Part shown: positions 9,050 to 20,937 of the stretch, piece by piece
Position numbering within the stretch: position 1 is the first letter of the stretch
How the letters are laid out: each line of letters starts with the position of its first letter
From: Asterias amurensis
Lineage: Eukaryota; Echinodermata; Asteroidea; Forcipulatida; Asteriidae
Length of the DNA: 64,000 nt
Direction of reading: 5' to 3'
Assembly (NCBI RefSeq): GCF_032118995.1
Contig: NC_092655.1
Location: 15,254,406-15,318,405 of the forward strand
Made by a program: the position numbers and the translations under genes
The notes under the pieces: generated by a model
Told to the model about the DNA's origin: nothing
Database searches by the model: none
Seen by the model: the letters and a program-made list of their open reading frames with translations, nothing else

Positions 9050-11395
9050 TTACATAAATGAACTAGAGGGCGCACTGGTGATGCTGCTTGCACAAACGCG
9101 ACGGGACCGTAAAGAGACACACGCGCCATTATGTACATGTACACGCGTTGAATATGAAGTACCAATTGAGTTTGTGTTTATTGAACGCTATGCGATGCTG
9201 TTTTGCCAACTTACCAAATGGCCACACACCGGGCCGCGTAAACACATGCTCTGCGATGCCGTTTTGTCAACTTAGAAAAAGGCTGCATGCCGAGTGCGTA
9301 TGTAGGCCAGTGCGCCCCCTAGTCCTTATGTATAACTATGGATTAAACCCTCTTTGTGTACCTGAATTATCCTGATTTGTGGGACTATATTTGGACTGGA
9401 TTGTTGTAAATTGCTGTGTGTATCGTGTAGTGTGCGAACCTTTTTATTACCTGTCAATGACTGCAATTAGTATTGTTATTTCGTTTTGTATGTGGGCTAT
9501 GGGTTCAATTTAATAAACCAGTACAAGAGAGACTATTTTATATTCTTGACGCCATTGATTACATGTATTGTTTTATTGATTGTATTTTGGCAAAGCTCGT
9601 CCTTAATTAATCGAGGATCGGCTTCCTTCCCGTGTCTCTATATATCAAAGTTTAATATTTTTATCCTGAACAATTTAAGGAGGGTGACCCAGGCCACCTC
9701 GTTCGACTCTTACAGCCCTTTTTAAACATCGGTCTTTAATATCATAGTTGCCATTGCAGTGATGTAGAGGATAAATAATGGATTCTATGTAAATAATTGT
9801 GTTAAATAATAAGTTTAGACTTGGCGCCTCATACGACACGTCATGCATACAACATGCAGCTTCAGGTTTTGCATCCACGTACGTCGACTGGTACGTGACT
9901 TCATGCCGAGGTTTTGCATGTGCTTAAAGTCGTCACCAATGTTGTCTGCATGAGTCGAGGACCCCAAAACTATGGTATTGACATTCATTTGAAAAACCCA
10001 GGCTGGTCGACCATTTTGAGCTTTAGCAAACCTTGAAGAAACTCTAACAAGTAAGCAGACACTACTTCAGCCACAATTTTGAAAAAAATGCGTTACTTTT
10101 ATTTGAAACCCGGGTCGGAAACCCAGGAGTGCTTGTTTGGGAGATAAATTACAAATGATGTACTGATACGCCTACTTTAAAGAATCCAACAAGAAAATTT
10201 TCATTGATATACCAGAAATTTTGTTAAGAAAAAAACAATTAAAGAGTTATTATTAAGAGAGAAAAAAAAGTTAAACAAGGTGGAAAAAAAGAGAAAGTAA
10301 AATTAAAAACTAAAAATCAACTGGCTGTTTTTCAATCATTACTTGATGCCCATTATTGTATCTGCTTGAAGGAATATACAGGGCTCAATTTAACAAAGGC
10401 CATAGATTAATTTGGAGTAGGATTTGAAACTTTGCACGATGGAAGTATAACAATTAGGTGATGTTTGCGCTAGCACCATGTGTCAATCTCATGTTGATCC
10501 TGAAAAGTACCGGTGGTTGACAACTCAAGGTTTTAATCGGTATGTTCTGATTGCCTTCAGGAGTATTCAACTTCAGGAGAATGTGACGATCAGACCATAC
10601 TGAACAAATAGTCGAGCTGTCAACCACCCGAATCAACACCACTCATAAAATGATGTACATGTACACATAATGCTACCACAAACCTCAACTAATTAAAGAT
10701 TAATCTAAAGACATGTATCTTAAATACCGAGCAAAGTGTAATGTCTTAATACAAATTCACTTCTGCAATATGCGGCAACTTATTTTGAGATGAAACCAAA
10801 GTGTTTTTCTAAAATCAAACCTCGGTTTAAACATTAATTATTATTGTGTCCATTTACAACACTAAATAATTAACCACAACAGAAATTGTCTGGGTTAATT
10901 TGTTTTAGTTCAACCCCAAATCAATTTACAGTACAAAGCTCCAACTTCAAAGATACCCAGAACTTCTGGGTTGGAAACCAAAATTGGAAACCAAAATTAT
11001 TTGTGCCACCGTACCGTGGATGTAAAGAAACCGACTAGAAAAAGAAACAAATTTTATCCTGTTGCAGATCTTCAATAAGCTTATTTGAGGTATGGTGGAC
11101 ACAAAACTGTGTGTATACACCCAACCCAAACAGTACACTCCTATCACGACCGCCATACCTCAAAAAGCACGGAATACTTTGGTGCTGAAATTACTGAAAA
11201 TAATGTTAACATATCCAGCTGAAAGTTTGTACATTGAATAGTTAAAATTGTTAGCTTACAGTAAATTCTCTTAAAACACTTTCATGATTCTGTGTGAACG
11301 CTCATGATTCCGTGTGAATCTAAGGAAGAGATTATTAGCTTTAACATTTGTAAAAAATAAATGAAGTACACTTCCATCATGCGTTTCCATTTTTT
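9050..11395. other. Intergenic stretch, no gene recognised
   Basis: Between the SINE pair and the NOP56 3' end I see no supported exon. A small internal duplication is present (GCGATGCTGTTTTGCCAACTT near 9191 and a similar phrase near 9257). A weak facing pair, GGTGGTTGACA/TGTCAACCACC, lies at about 10512-10630. Short open frames here have no recognisable protein pattern. Confidence 0.5.
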
Positions 11396-14300
11396 TCACT
11401 CGGATTCTTTTCTCTTCTTCTTTTTCTTATCCTTCTTGGGTGTGACAGTCTCCACGACCTCGGGTGTGGCCACCTCTGAGGCCCGCTTCTTCTTTTTCTT
11501 CTTCGGTGTCTCGGTTTCTTCCTCGTCTTCGGCTACTTTCTTCTTTTTCTTCTTGGGTGGCTGGTCCGTTTCCATGGGTTCCTCTGCATCACCGTTGATG
11601 TGCTCTTCTTCCAGGGTGGTGTTTGCTGCCTCCGACAGTCTCTTCTTGGCTTTCTTTGCCTTCTTCTTGGCTTTCTTTGCGGCAGTTTCCTCCTCTTTGA
11701 CCTGTTAATATTTAGCAATTAAGGGTCTTATAGATAAGGTCTGTTCTGATGGGCTTGGGGAATAACTTCAATCGCTACTTGCAAAACATCACAACAAAAA
11801 ATTATGCAAGTTCGCCCAAAACAAGGCTAAAAGCCACTCTAGGTAAAGGGCTGCAAGGAAGAAAACATAGGAATGCAGAAACTCAGTGGAGCTGAAGATA
11901 GGAATTGACATTCCTCTTAAAAGATGGCAGATCATAGGATATAGAGAAACATGCACCAGGCAAGGAGTTCCAAAGAGATGCAGTACGAGGGAAAAGCTTC
12001 TGGAGTAGCTCTTTGTTCTACATCTCGTCGTGACAACAAGGGTGTTTTTTCTTTCATTATTTAACTCGCAATTTCGACAACCAATTGAGTTCAAATTTTC
12101 ACAGGTTTGTTATTTTATGCATATGTTGGAATACACCAAGTGAGAAGACTGGTCTTTGACAATTTCCAATAGTGTCTAGAGTCTTTAAAATGGCACATAA
12201 AACATTTTCTTGTTTTACCTCAGTCATTGCTTCTACCATGACGTCAATGTTCTTCCTTGGTGCATCTCCCGTCTCGTAGAAGGATAGACGTTCCTCAACC
12301 TGATCTTTGAGTTTCTCACCGTACACAGTGGTTGGGAAATCTGGAGGTTAGACACAAGTAAATCAAGGAAATCAATTTATATGACAGACCAAAAAAAAGA
12401 AAGAATTATTACAATAAAACAATTTTTTTTTCAAAGATCAACCTGAACAAAATTAACCAGGCCTGGAGTTTGATCTTTAAGAGGGCAAGGCCATTTTCGG
12501 CCACATCATAGAGAGGAAAACTCAAAATTTGTGACCAAATGCTAACTCAACACCAATTTATAAAGAATAAATAGTCTAGTAAGTTTCAGTGATGCGTACA
12601 AACAAAACAAAACAAAATTACCTGAAAAGCAGTCTATTCGTGATGCGATAGAACACTTGTTGGCCAGATAGCGTGAGATACGACCCTTGTTCTTCTGGCT
12701 AGCTCGTCCGATGAATGTAGAATGGAAGATGAGACCGTATTTGGGCGTATTTCCACGGGTCTTCAATGCTCTGTAAAGACAAATTAGTTTGAAGTATTAT
12801 TTAAAGGCAGTGGACACTATTGGTAATTACTCAAAATAATCATTAGCATAAAACCTTTCTTGGTGACGAGTAATGGGGAGAGGTTGATGGTATAAAACAT
12901 TGTGAGAAGCGGCTCACTCTGAAGTGCCATAGTTTTCGAGAAAGAAGTAATATTCCACGAATTTGATTTCGAGACCTCAGATTTAGAACTTGAGGTCACG
13001 AAATCAAGCATCTAAACGCACACAACTTCGTGTGACAAGGGTGTTTTTTTCTTTCATTATTATCTCCCAAGTTCGATGACTGATTGAGCTCAAATTTTCA
13101 CAGGTTTGTTATTTTATGCATATGTTGAGATACACCAACTGTGAAGGCTGCTAGTCTTTGACAATTACCAATAGTGTCCACTGCCTTTAAATGGAAAGTA
13201 CACACATTTGGTATCTTTCTCAATGAACACATTTGGTATCTGTCTCATAACTGATGGCAATAAAAACTTTGGGTTAGAATCCTACATAAAAAACTTTTAA
13301 TAGTATAAAGCCTTTTGAGAAACATTTCACTTTGAAGTAATGTAAAAAGATTTCTATTCCCCAAAATATGAATCTGAAAATTGTTATCACATATTGCTTT
13401 TCATATTGTGTACTCCTATTGGGGAATAAGTGCACTGGGTTCTTTTAAATGCGTATACCTGCATGGACATAATCTTGCTCAAAATTGTTGGCAATATCTC
13501 AAAAAATGTCCACCTTTTGAAATTAAAATTTTCACATGTTAGTTCTATTGTATATAAGTACACTTATATCCATATTAAAACAATCGAGCAGTTCCCAAAT
13601 CCAAAGCTATACTCTGCCTTTAAATACAAATTCTTGAAATAATCAAAATCAGGACCCTTACCTAAAGAGGGCTTTCTCAGCACCAAGAATCTGCACCGTG
13701 GAGGCGGGGTACTTGGCCAGATTTGTCAGGCTACCAGCATGAGAAATGAGTCGGGCACCCACCTAGAAAACATAAACATTACCAAATTAAATAGTGAAGT
13801 GAGTTTGTTCACAGGAGATGCAACTTGAGAATTAGAAATAATCAGACACGGAGAGAATCTGTCTGGTTCAACAAACAGACGGCCAGGTCCAACTCTTTCA
13901 GAACCAGAGCCGAGCTACAATTTTGTACACAATGTATGCTGATTTAGGGGCCACTTAGTCGCTATTTTCCAAAGCCGGTCTTTATACCGACCGTAAATAC
14001 ATCCCCACAGGACCGGGTTTTGACCAATCAGAGACTTGAAACCGTCCAAGGTATTTATGAATACAACATGTTTTGACTGAGAATACAGAACGTAGCATTT
14101 GATTAAAAAATTCACAATAAAATCCATTCATTAATAAGGTACTGTGGCAAACAACTTGATGCACTCCATTGAAGAATGTGCGATGTCAACAGTACCAAAA
14201 AGCAGGTGCAGCACACAGAAATATCAAAACGTGAAACAAGTAATTTGTTTTGATATTAGAAATTGAGGTGCTATGTTAATATTGACCCCTTGCGTGCACG

Positions 14301-17300
14301 TCACACACGACAACTGTCGTACGCTCACCATTTTGATTGGCAGTTATGTTATTATGTAAACGCTGCATCGTCTAAAAATGTGCACTTCACACTATCCACT
14401 GAATAAAGCACAGAGACATTGCCCACCAAAATGGCACATCCAAGATAAGTTATATGACGTCAGGTGAAATGGGTCAAAAGAAAAGAATGGAACAATTCAT
14501 TCCCTGAATTGACCTTTAGTTTGACCTCTTTGTGTGAATGGAAGTAGGTGAAATCTTGCGTCCAATTGCGGTACAAGGGACTTTTGGCCGCTATGGTCTC
14601 TGAAAGGTTAGTATAGGCTCATGAGAGTCTTACCTGTTCACCAATGAGTGAAGAGAGGTTCGGGGCCACATTGTGCATTCTCTCCTGCAGGTAAATGTAC
14701 AGGCTCTTACGGTAGTCCTGCAGTGCCATTACACGCACTGCAAACCGCTCAATATTGATCAGATCAATGGGTGATATGTCCATTCCTAAAATAATAATAA
14801 CAATATTCAAACTTGAAAACTAAACAGTATATAAAGAACTTGTGACTATTCAATTGAAAGTTTTCTTATTACTCCTTCAAAATACTGAATAAGCAATGAT
14901 GGCAACAGTTAACAGTTTTGAGATGTGCCCCTTTTCATCATATCAAAAGTTGATAAGAATTAGACAGTGCAATCTCCATAAAATGTAAGATTTTTTGTTT
15001 ACTTCCATTAGAAAAAATGTGTAAAAATCATGCCTGCAGGAAGTCAAGGCTTGGTGGGTCGTCCGAAACACATGATGTCACAGGTCACATTGTCTATACA
15101 AGACTTTGATATGTATTCTTTCGAGGGTTGTAGAGTGTCGCGGCCGAGTGGTTAAGAGCATCAAATTCAAGTTCTGGTGCTAAGTCACCGGAGTGTGGGT
15201 TCGAATCCCGGTCATGACACTTGTGTCCTTGAGCAAGATACTTTACTATAATTGCTTCTCTTCACCCAGGGGTATAAATGGGTACCTGCGAGGGTAGAGG
15301 TTGATATTTTGAATGAAAAGCTTTCGGAGCGCCACGGCAGCTCGGGGCTGTATACTCCCTAATGGGAGCTGAGAAAGATTAAAGGGATGTTTATTGGCTC
15401 AATGACGAGGGGACTAATGTAAAGCGCATTGATACGGTTTATTGTGAAATGCGCTATATAAGAACTTGTTATTATTATTATTATTATTCAATGAGACAAT
15501 AACTGACCCATTGATGAGCGCGAAGCATCCAGGATTGCCTGGGCCTTAGCACTGTCCATCACGATCTCCTCCAGAGCCTCCAGACTGTCCTCAGAGAGGT
15601 CTTTACGATTCTTGATGTAGTGAGCTACTTGAGCGTACATGGCGTTGTCGCTGACCACCTTCACCAACTCTGGGAAGTGGTAGGAGTACCACTCTCTGAA
15701 AAAAATAAACAAGGAAATCTCACATTAATAAAAAATATGTCAAAGTTGTTGCAAAGAAATGTTAAACCAATTAAAAGCAACATACTTCAGTGTGCAAGAA
15801 TGACTGGCTGTTAAATTAAAACAATCTTTTAGAACAAAAATGCAACACAGTTATTGCCCAAACAGGAGACTGCCTTGTACATAAGACTTTATCAAGTAAT
15901 TTCAGTTTTCTGTTGCATTTTTTCCCATTTTTTTTCTTCTGATGCCTTGAATTTGGCTCAGTTCAAGCAAATCAGAAATGGCTTTCTTTTCATTCTTTTC
16001 ATTTCTTTCTCTATCTCATGCAGCCTGCAGCTTGAGGCTCTAAAGGAAGAAACAAGGTAATCAGCTGACACAAAGAATAAAATAGATGTTATTTTTGCAT
16101 TCTGGATAAAGAAAATAATTTGTTTTTTACCCATCCTCTGATGTTTATTAAAGCACTGTACACTCTCCACTCTCCAAAGTTTTGTGGAAAAAAATCTACA
16201 GACAAATTACTCTAGAGGGGTTCAAACCAGCCTCATGCACATTGCTAGAGCGAGCAGTAGCAATGAGAAGCAGCGTGCCGAATATACATGAAATAGACAT
16301 AGTCCAAATGGCATCCAACATACTTGATTCTCATAGAGAAGGTATTGATGTCCTTGTCCAGCTGATCCAGTAAGCTGATAGACTGGATGATCATGTTGTC
16401 CACACGGTTCACGTTAAACTTGACTTTAGCACGGGAGTAGCTGTGACCCAACCCAAGCTGGGCCTTCCCTGCTGCCTGTGCAGACAGTCCCTTGATTAGC
16501 TTGTGGAAGTGGTAGCGCAGCCCTTAAATATAATATAGAAAACAACAACCTTAGAACAATGTTTGAGTGAGAAATAACCTATTTAGACGGAGCCGCTTCT
16601 CACAATATTCTTTTTTATACTATCAACAGCTGTCCGTTGCTTGTTACCAAGTATATTTTTATGTTAACAACTATTTTGAGTAATTACCAATAGTGTCCAG
16701 TGTTTTTAAAGCATGTACAAACTGCATCAACAAAAACAAAGAGAGAGGGGAGGGATCTTACCTCTTAAGATCTCATTGACGACCCCTCCAGATTGGCAGG
16801 ATGCACCCAGGGCCTCCTGAATGGCTGCTCCTATCTTGCTGTCAGCCACTCCGAGCTGGATCTTCTTTCTCTTCTTGGAGGACTCTGGTAGATTGGTATC
16901 CAAGAACAGATGGAGATCTTCATGCATCACACCTGAAAGGAGTGGGAATAACATCAAAGGGTCAACAACGAGAAGCTCACAATAAGAACTTAAATTGTCT
17001 CAGCTCTTATCAACATTGTTAATTGCATTTAAGGATAATGGCAGACCTGGAATTAGTCCATATCACCCACAGCAATTGCCATGGTGCCCTTTGCAAGCTT
17101 TCAAATCAAGTTTACAATTAAGTCATGGAAGTACTCCGTACCAGAGGGCAATTGCCGTGCCCTTGCTGTTCAAAGCATTAATATGTCTTGCCTCATCTTG
17201 TCAAAAAGAGAACTCCCCCTCCTCCCCCCACAGTGATTAGGATTTTTTTTTTCGATCAGCCGCCGATTTCACTCCGTACCAGAGAGCAACTGCCGTGCCC

Positions 17301-18161
17301 TTGTTGTTCAAAGCATTAATATGTCTTGCCACATCTTGTCAAAAAGAGAACTTCCCCTCCTCCCCCCAGAGTGATTAAGATTTTTTTTTCCAATCAGCCG
17401 CCGATTTCACCAAACTCTCCCTAACATAGGATTAATCTTAGAACTTAGGACGAGGTAGTTTTTGTATCCACAGACGTTATGACGCATTGAACCCATCCAA
17501 AGTTAGACGAGTTACTTGTCCTAACTTGAGATAGGATTAATCCTAGCGTTTCATCAAATCGTCTACAGGTCTAAACCCCCCCCCATTGTCCTGACTGTCC
17601 TAAAAGAGGTATGGATTTTAATATTATTCAGCAAAAAATAGATCATATGTTCTCCCAGTACGGCGCCCTCGCTTAAAAGTCAAAGGTGGTTATTAAATGG
17701 CCATGCGAATAAATCTGAGCCCTTTTATTGTTTTGTCATCATTTTAAGATTTTCTGCATCTAGGGTGTCCAGTTCATGAGGTCCATTCAATATAATAAAC
17801 ATGTCAAAGGGACACGCACTCTGATTGGTGGAAGACTGCAAATGTGGGGATGTATTAATGTTATCTGAAATGAAACTGCCCTTACAATCATTAACAAGGC
17901 AATCCAGGGCAAATGAGTAACAAAGACTGGAACAAAACGTAGCGTATTGTACTCACCTTCTGAGATACTGTTGATGTTGTCTAGAGCATTGGCACCAGAC
18001 TTGAATGGGGCAAAAGCATGAAGCTTGACGAGGGACGCAAATTTGCCAAAGTCCGTCACGCTCTTCTCTACATCAGCTTGCAGCATGGAGATCTCCTCAA
18101 ACTCTGTCACATCAAAGAGGCCATAGCCAGAGGCGTGCTCATAGAGCACGTACATTTTCAC
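11396..18161 (-). CDS. NOP56: NOP56 box C/D snoRNP core protein
   Basis: NOP56 is the nucleolar core protein of box C/D snoRNPs that guide rRNA 2'-O-methylation. It pairs with NOP58 and contacts 15.5K and fibrillarin. Minus-strand exons: 17957-18161, 16762-16932, 16324-16522, 15508-15695, 14634-14785, 13662-13762, 12622-12770, 12219-12340 and 11396-11701 (stop 11396-11398). They sum to 1593 nt, exactly in frame, with matching phases at every GT-AG junction. The NOP5NT region is at about residues 4-70 ([28 protein letters not shown]). NOSIC follows at about 160-215 ([18 protein letters not shown]), then the Nop domain at 240-405 ([46 protein letters not shown]). A Lys/Glu-rich tail fills 430-531. 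The first visible exon starts AG|GTG AAA ATG, aligning to residue 2 of the human protein, so an upstream exon probably supplies only the ATG; I could not locate it. Otherwise translation could start at the ATG at 18155. Confidence 0.93.
12027..12188 (+). mobile_element. Family A fragment in NOP56 intron
   Basis: The right part of family A (GGTGTTTTTTCTTTCATTAT through CAATAGTGTCTAGAGTC, ending at TTAA 12185-12188). It lies 30 bp from a NOP56 exon edge (12219). Confidence 0.65.
12801..13190 (+). mobile_element. Family A foldback MITE, full copy in NOP56 intron
   Basis: TTAA at 12801-12804 and 13187-13190 bound a 390-bp element with AAAGGCAGTGGACACTATTG and CAATAGTGTCCACTGCCTTT ends. This is one of the best-preserved terminal pairs in the window. 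It starts 30 bp from the NOP56 exon edge at 12770. Confidence 0.85.
15131..15489 (+). mobile_element. tRNA-derived SINE, family S2, with TTA tail
   Basis: The head resembles a long-variable-arm tRNA (Leu/Ser type): GTGTCGCGGCCGAGTGGTTA, then GGGTTCGAATCCCGGTCATG and a closing GACAC. A body follows (TTGAGCAAGA, CACCCAGGGG, AATGGGTACC). The 3' end, GAAATGCGCTATATAAGAAC followed by TTATTATTATT, matches the tails of LINE 3' ends in this window. The acceptor stem GTGTC/GACAC is intact, but the element is a SINE, not a tRNA gene. It ends 18 bp from the NOP56 exon boundary at 15508, on the donor side. Confidence 0.8.
16567..16709 (-). mobile_element. Family A fragment in NOP56 intron
   Basis: The head half of family A in minus orientation (GGAGCCGCTTCTCACAATAT through ACCAATAGTGTCCAGTG), ending at TTAA 16706-16709. 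It lies about 50 bp from the next NOP56 exon (16762). Confidence 0.65.
17132..17409. repeat. Two-copy tandem duplication, period 139 bp, in NOP56 intron
   Basis: ACTCCGTACCAGAG starts at 17132 and again at 17271. Both copies continue through GTGCCCTTG(C/T)TGTTCAAAG, a C-rich run, a T-rich run and CAGCCGCCGATTTCAC. The copies differ at only about a dozen sites by eye. A repeat of the GATTTCACCAAACTC type follows (17395-17575), related to 36125-36295. Confidence 0.7.
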
Positions 18162-18439
18162 CTGTTGTATAATTGAGAGATATACATGTATGAGAGTAAC
18201 TCACGTAATGAAAAAAGTACAAGAACTTCTGCATTATCAGACCTTGAGACCGTTGCCCCTGGTCTTGGCCTTGGTGCCCCTTCAAAAGTTTCCCATTGAC
18301 TTAAACATTTCCCAATGGAAGTGCCCTTTGCAAAGTGAAACCTTGCCATTTCAAAGATGAAATTCCAGGCCTGGCATATGCTACGAACAATGCACTAAAT
18401 CAATGCAACATACAAAATGATTTGTAGATACTCTCTCGG

Positions 18440-18600
18440 ACATCTGATCGTCAGAGGAGTTCCCGTTTGACACTGTTGACTTACCCTTCAAGACCATTGA
18501 AGGCAAACCTAGGTGACAGGCATTTGTGAAGGCTGCTTCTTAACTATGGAATAATCTCCCATTAGAACAACCATCTTCATTCACTTCAAAAATTTAGGTA
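18440..18600 (+). pseudogene. Non-LTR retrotransposon (CR1/L2-like) RT C-terminal remnant
   Basis: One frame reads AFVKAAS-stop-LWNNLPLEQPSSF with nearby stops. This matches the conserved end of CR1/L2 reverse transcriptases (…AFSVAAPKLWNSLP…). Only the last 50-60 residues survive. Confidence 0.6.
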
Positions 18601-18985
18601 CTTCTTCAAAATGTCCACAGATTTACAATAAACTTACACGGTTTGAAGATAATGATAGTAGAAAGCTTCCCTTCAAATATTACTTACTGAGGTGCTGTAG
18701 TGTTTGAGAAATGAGTAAAACAAGTCACAAAACAATTTTCGTCTCAGTGAGGCGAAAAATATTTTAGCATGAAAAACGTAGAAGTTCTGGTTAACACATT
18801 TCTACATCCTAAAACTGAGACGAAAATTATGTTTGTGACATTGTTTTACTCATTTCTCAAAAACTCTGAACCTCAGTATGTAATATTTGAAGGGAAGCGT
18901 TCTACTATCATTATCCTCAAACTGTGTAAGTTTAATGTAAATCTGTGGACATTGTGTTTTGTGTTAGAAAAAGTAAATACATGTA
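18597..18985. mobile_element. Family C foldback element
   Basis: An almost wholly palindromic element. AATGTCCACAGATTTACA near the left end faces TGTAAATCTGTGGACATT at the right. TGAGAAATGAGTAAAACA faces TGTTTTACTCATTTCTCA across a core of GCATGAAAAACG. Other copies: 46163-46588 and 62028-62376. Confidence 0.7.
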
Positions 18986-18997
18986 GACCCTTATAAG

Positions 18998-19161
18998 GGA
19001 ATCAATGTGTGGTGAAGAGGTTTTCAGCTAGTGGTTTAAACCCAACGAGGCCTGGCTCTTGATAATTTTACAGAGACGAAGTTGAGGTAAATTATCAAGA
19101 TCCAGGCCTATGCGGGTTTAAACCACTAGTTGAAAACTGATTCAACACACTTTGATTCCCA
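18998..19161. repeat. Foldback hairpin with GTGGTTTAAACCC arms
   Basis: AGGGAATCAATGTGTGGTGA and AGCTAGTGGTTTAAACCC face GGGTTTAAACCACTAGTTG and ACACACTTTGATTCCC. Inside, CTTGATAATTTTAC faces GTAAATTATCAAG. The whole 164 bp folds on itself. Confidence 0.65.
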
Positions 19162-20937
19162 TTCATAATACCTTTTTGGTCAAAAAACATCAACACTTAT
19201 GGTCAAAAAGTAAAACAAATTCAAAAATAATGTTCCAATGATTTCTTTCAACACAACACCCCTCCAGCTATGAAATGGTAAGGCCCAGTCAAGGCCCTCG
19301 GGTAAATAACTCCTTATAAGGGAGTGCTGTGCGCGTCGTGTGTGATGTGGCACAACCGTCTTGGCAGTTGCTCTTGACCAATAGGAATAAAGAAACCGTC
19401 TTATAAGCACAGGTGCAAACTGATAACTCGCATGTCACACCCATGTTTCAACACTTTTTACTGGTCATAAACAAAGGTTTATACACACCCATGTGACGCG
19501 CTTTCCACCAATAGGAATAGCGAAACTGTCTGAGGTATTTATGAATATGTATTTAACTCCAAAGTCACGAACCAATTCGTTTATGATTAATTCATACCAG
19601 TACTTTAGTGTTGTTCTTTGTATTTTCTGATTTTTTTTTTACCACGAAAGCTCTGATTTTTTTTTATAGCGAAAGCTTGTGAGCCCGAAGCCCAACTACA
19701 AACATCTGTCTTTGGACGTAGAAGCCCTCTGCAGTATTGGCATTCTATATGGTTTTTTAAGGAACACGTTGCCTTGGATCGGACGAGTTCTACCAATCAA
19801 ATGACAAGGATCAAGTATGGGAACGATTGTACAAACACAGTAAGAAGTGTCCAGGTAATTTGGAATGATTGATAATTAAACAATGACACTCTCTTTTCAA
19901 ACAAAATATTAATGCAATATTACATTTCCTTGTGTTTATTTTATTATAACTTGACAAAAAACTTTACAGATAAGTTAGCACTTGAGAAATTAGGAATTAT
20001 GTAAAATGCAAGATTTGCCATTCATGCTGAACACACCAGATCAAGATCAATTTGCACTAATTTCGTTGAATGCAATTTTTCATCGAGTGCATTTTTTGGT
20101 TGATACATGTACAAGTGTACATCAGTAGTTAGTATATAATAAAAAAAAAAAAAAAAAAAAAAAGGTCAACAAGATCACTGAGGGTGCATTTCTTCCGAAA
20201 ATTTTACATTACACTAGGGCCTATATATACACAAGCTTACTGGTCCCCAATTCATTATTTATTGAGATCCAACATGCTACATTTGTGCTGTATATAACAA
20301 ATAACTAGCTACAACAGTGCAGGCCTGATAATTCACGTAGGCAATGGAGGTGTTTTCTCTCCATGCCCCCAGGTTATTGCCTTGGTGCCCTTAAAATGCT
20401 ACAGTACAAATTTACATTTTCCTCAGAGTGTCCTTTTACCAAATAGAAAATGTCTCGGTGCCCTTGCCCTTTCAAAAACGAAGCATACAAGCATACAGGC
20501 CTACAGTGCAGTGAACTCTTAAAATGTACAAATTTAGAATGATGGAAATGGTAGACGTGCAAGGCGTCAATATTTGCAGGTTCTTTTTACCCCCATCAAT
20601 ACAATAAATTGGTTTCATGGTCAAAAATAAAAAAACACATCTCAGAATCCAATTCATTCAATAGAGACTTAGAATGACAATCTTAAGCCAGGAACACAAG
20701 ACCAGTGGTAAAGCTGGGAACGACCATAAAATCTTTCTTTTTCATATTAAAAACTATTCACAACATTGTTTAAGAAAATCGGGCAAACTTGATTGCCACG
20801 AACACCGACAATTAAGCAAACTCCAATGATTTTGTGCAGGTATTTTACAAACAGTATCTTCTTTGCATATGGCACTACTCCACCACAGAAACAAAACAAA
20901 CGACACCGGCCAACATCACTAGTTTCGAGTTAAATGT
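19162..20937. other. Stretch between NOP56 and the BED/hAT gene, no exon recognised
   Basis: This stretch should contain the missing first exon of NOP56, but no ATG|GTRAGT-type donor stands out on the minus strand. It holds a start fragment of family B (GGAACACGTTGCCTTGGATC near 19760), a run of about 22 A near 20142-20163 and a repeat E copy (20320-20510). Confidence 0.45.

Noticed and set aside
11361-11708. 115-codon plus-strand open frame rich in Phe and Ser
   Set aside because: It is the antisense of the Lys/Glu-rich NOP56 C-terminal exon.
15131-15225. Possible tRNA-Leu/Ser gene
   Set aside because: It runs on into a shared SINE body and TTA tail, with related copies at 60.3 and 60.9 kb.
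17736-17742. Box C-like heptamer ATGATGA on the minus strand in a NOP56 intron (another at 14935-14941), considered as intronic box C/D snoRNA
   Set aside because: The nearest CTGA lies about 110 nt away for the first, and none is near the second. Neither has flanking bases that form a terminal stem.
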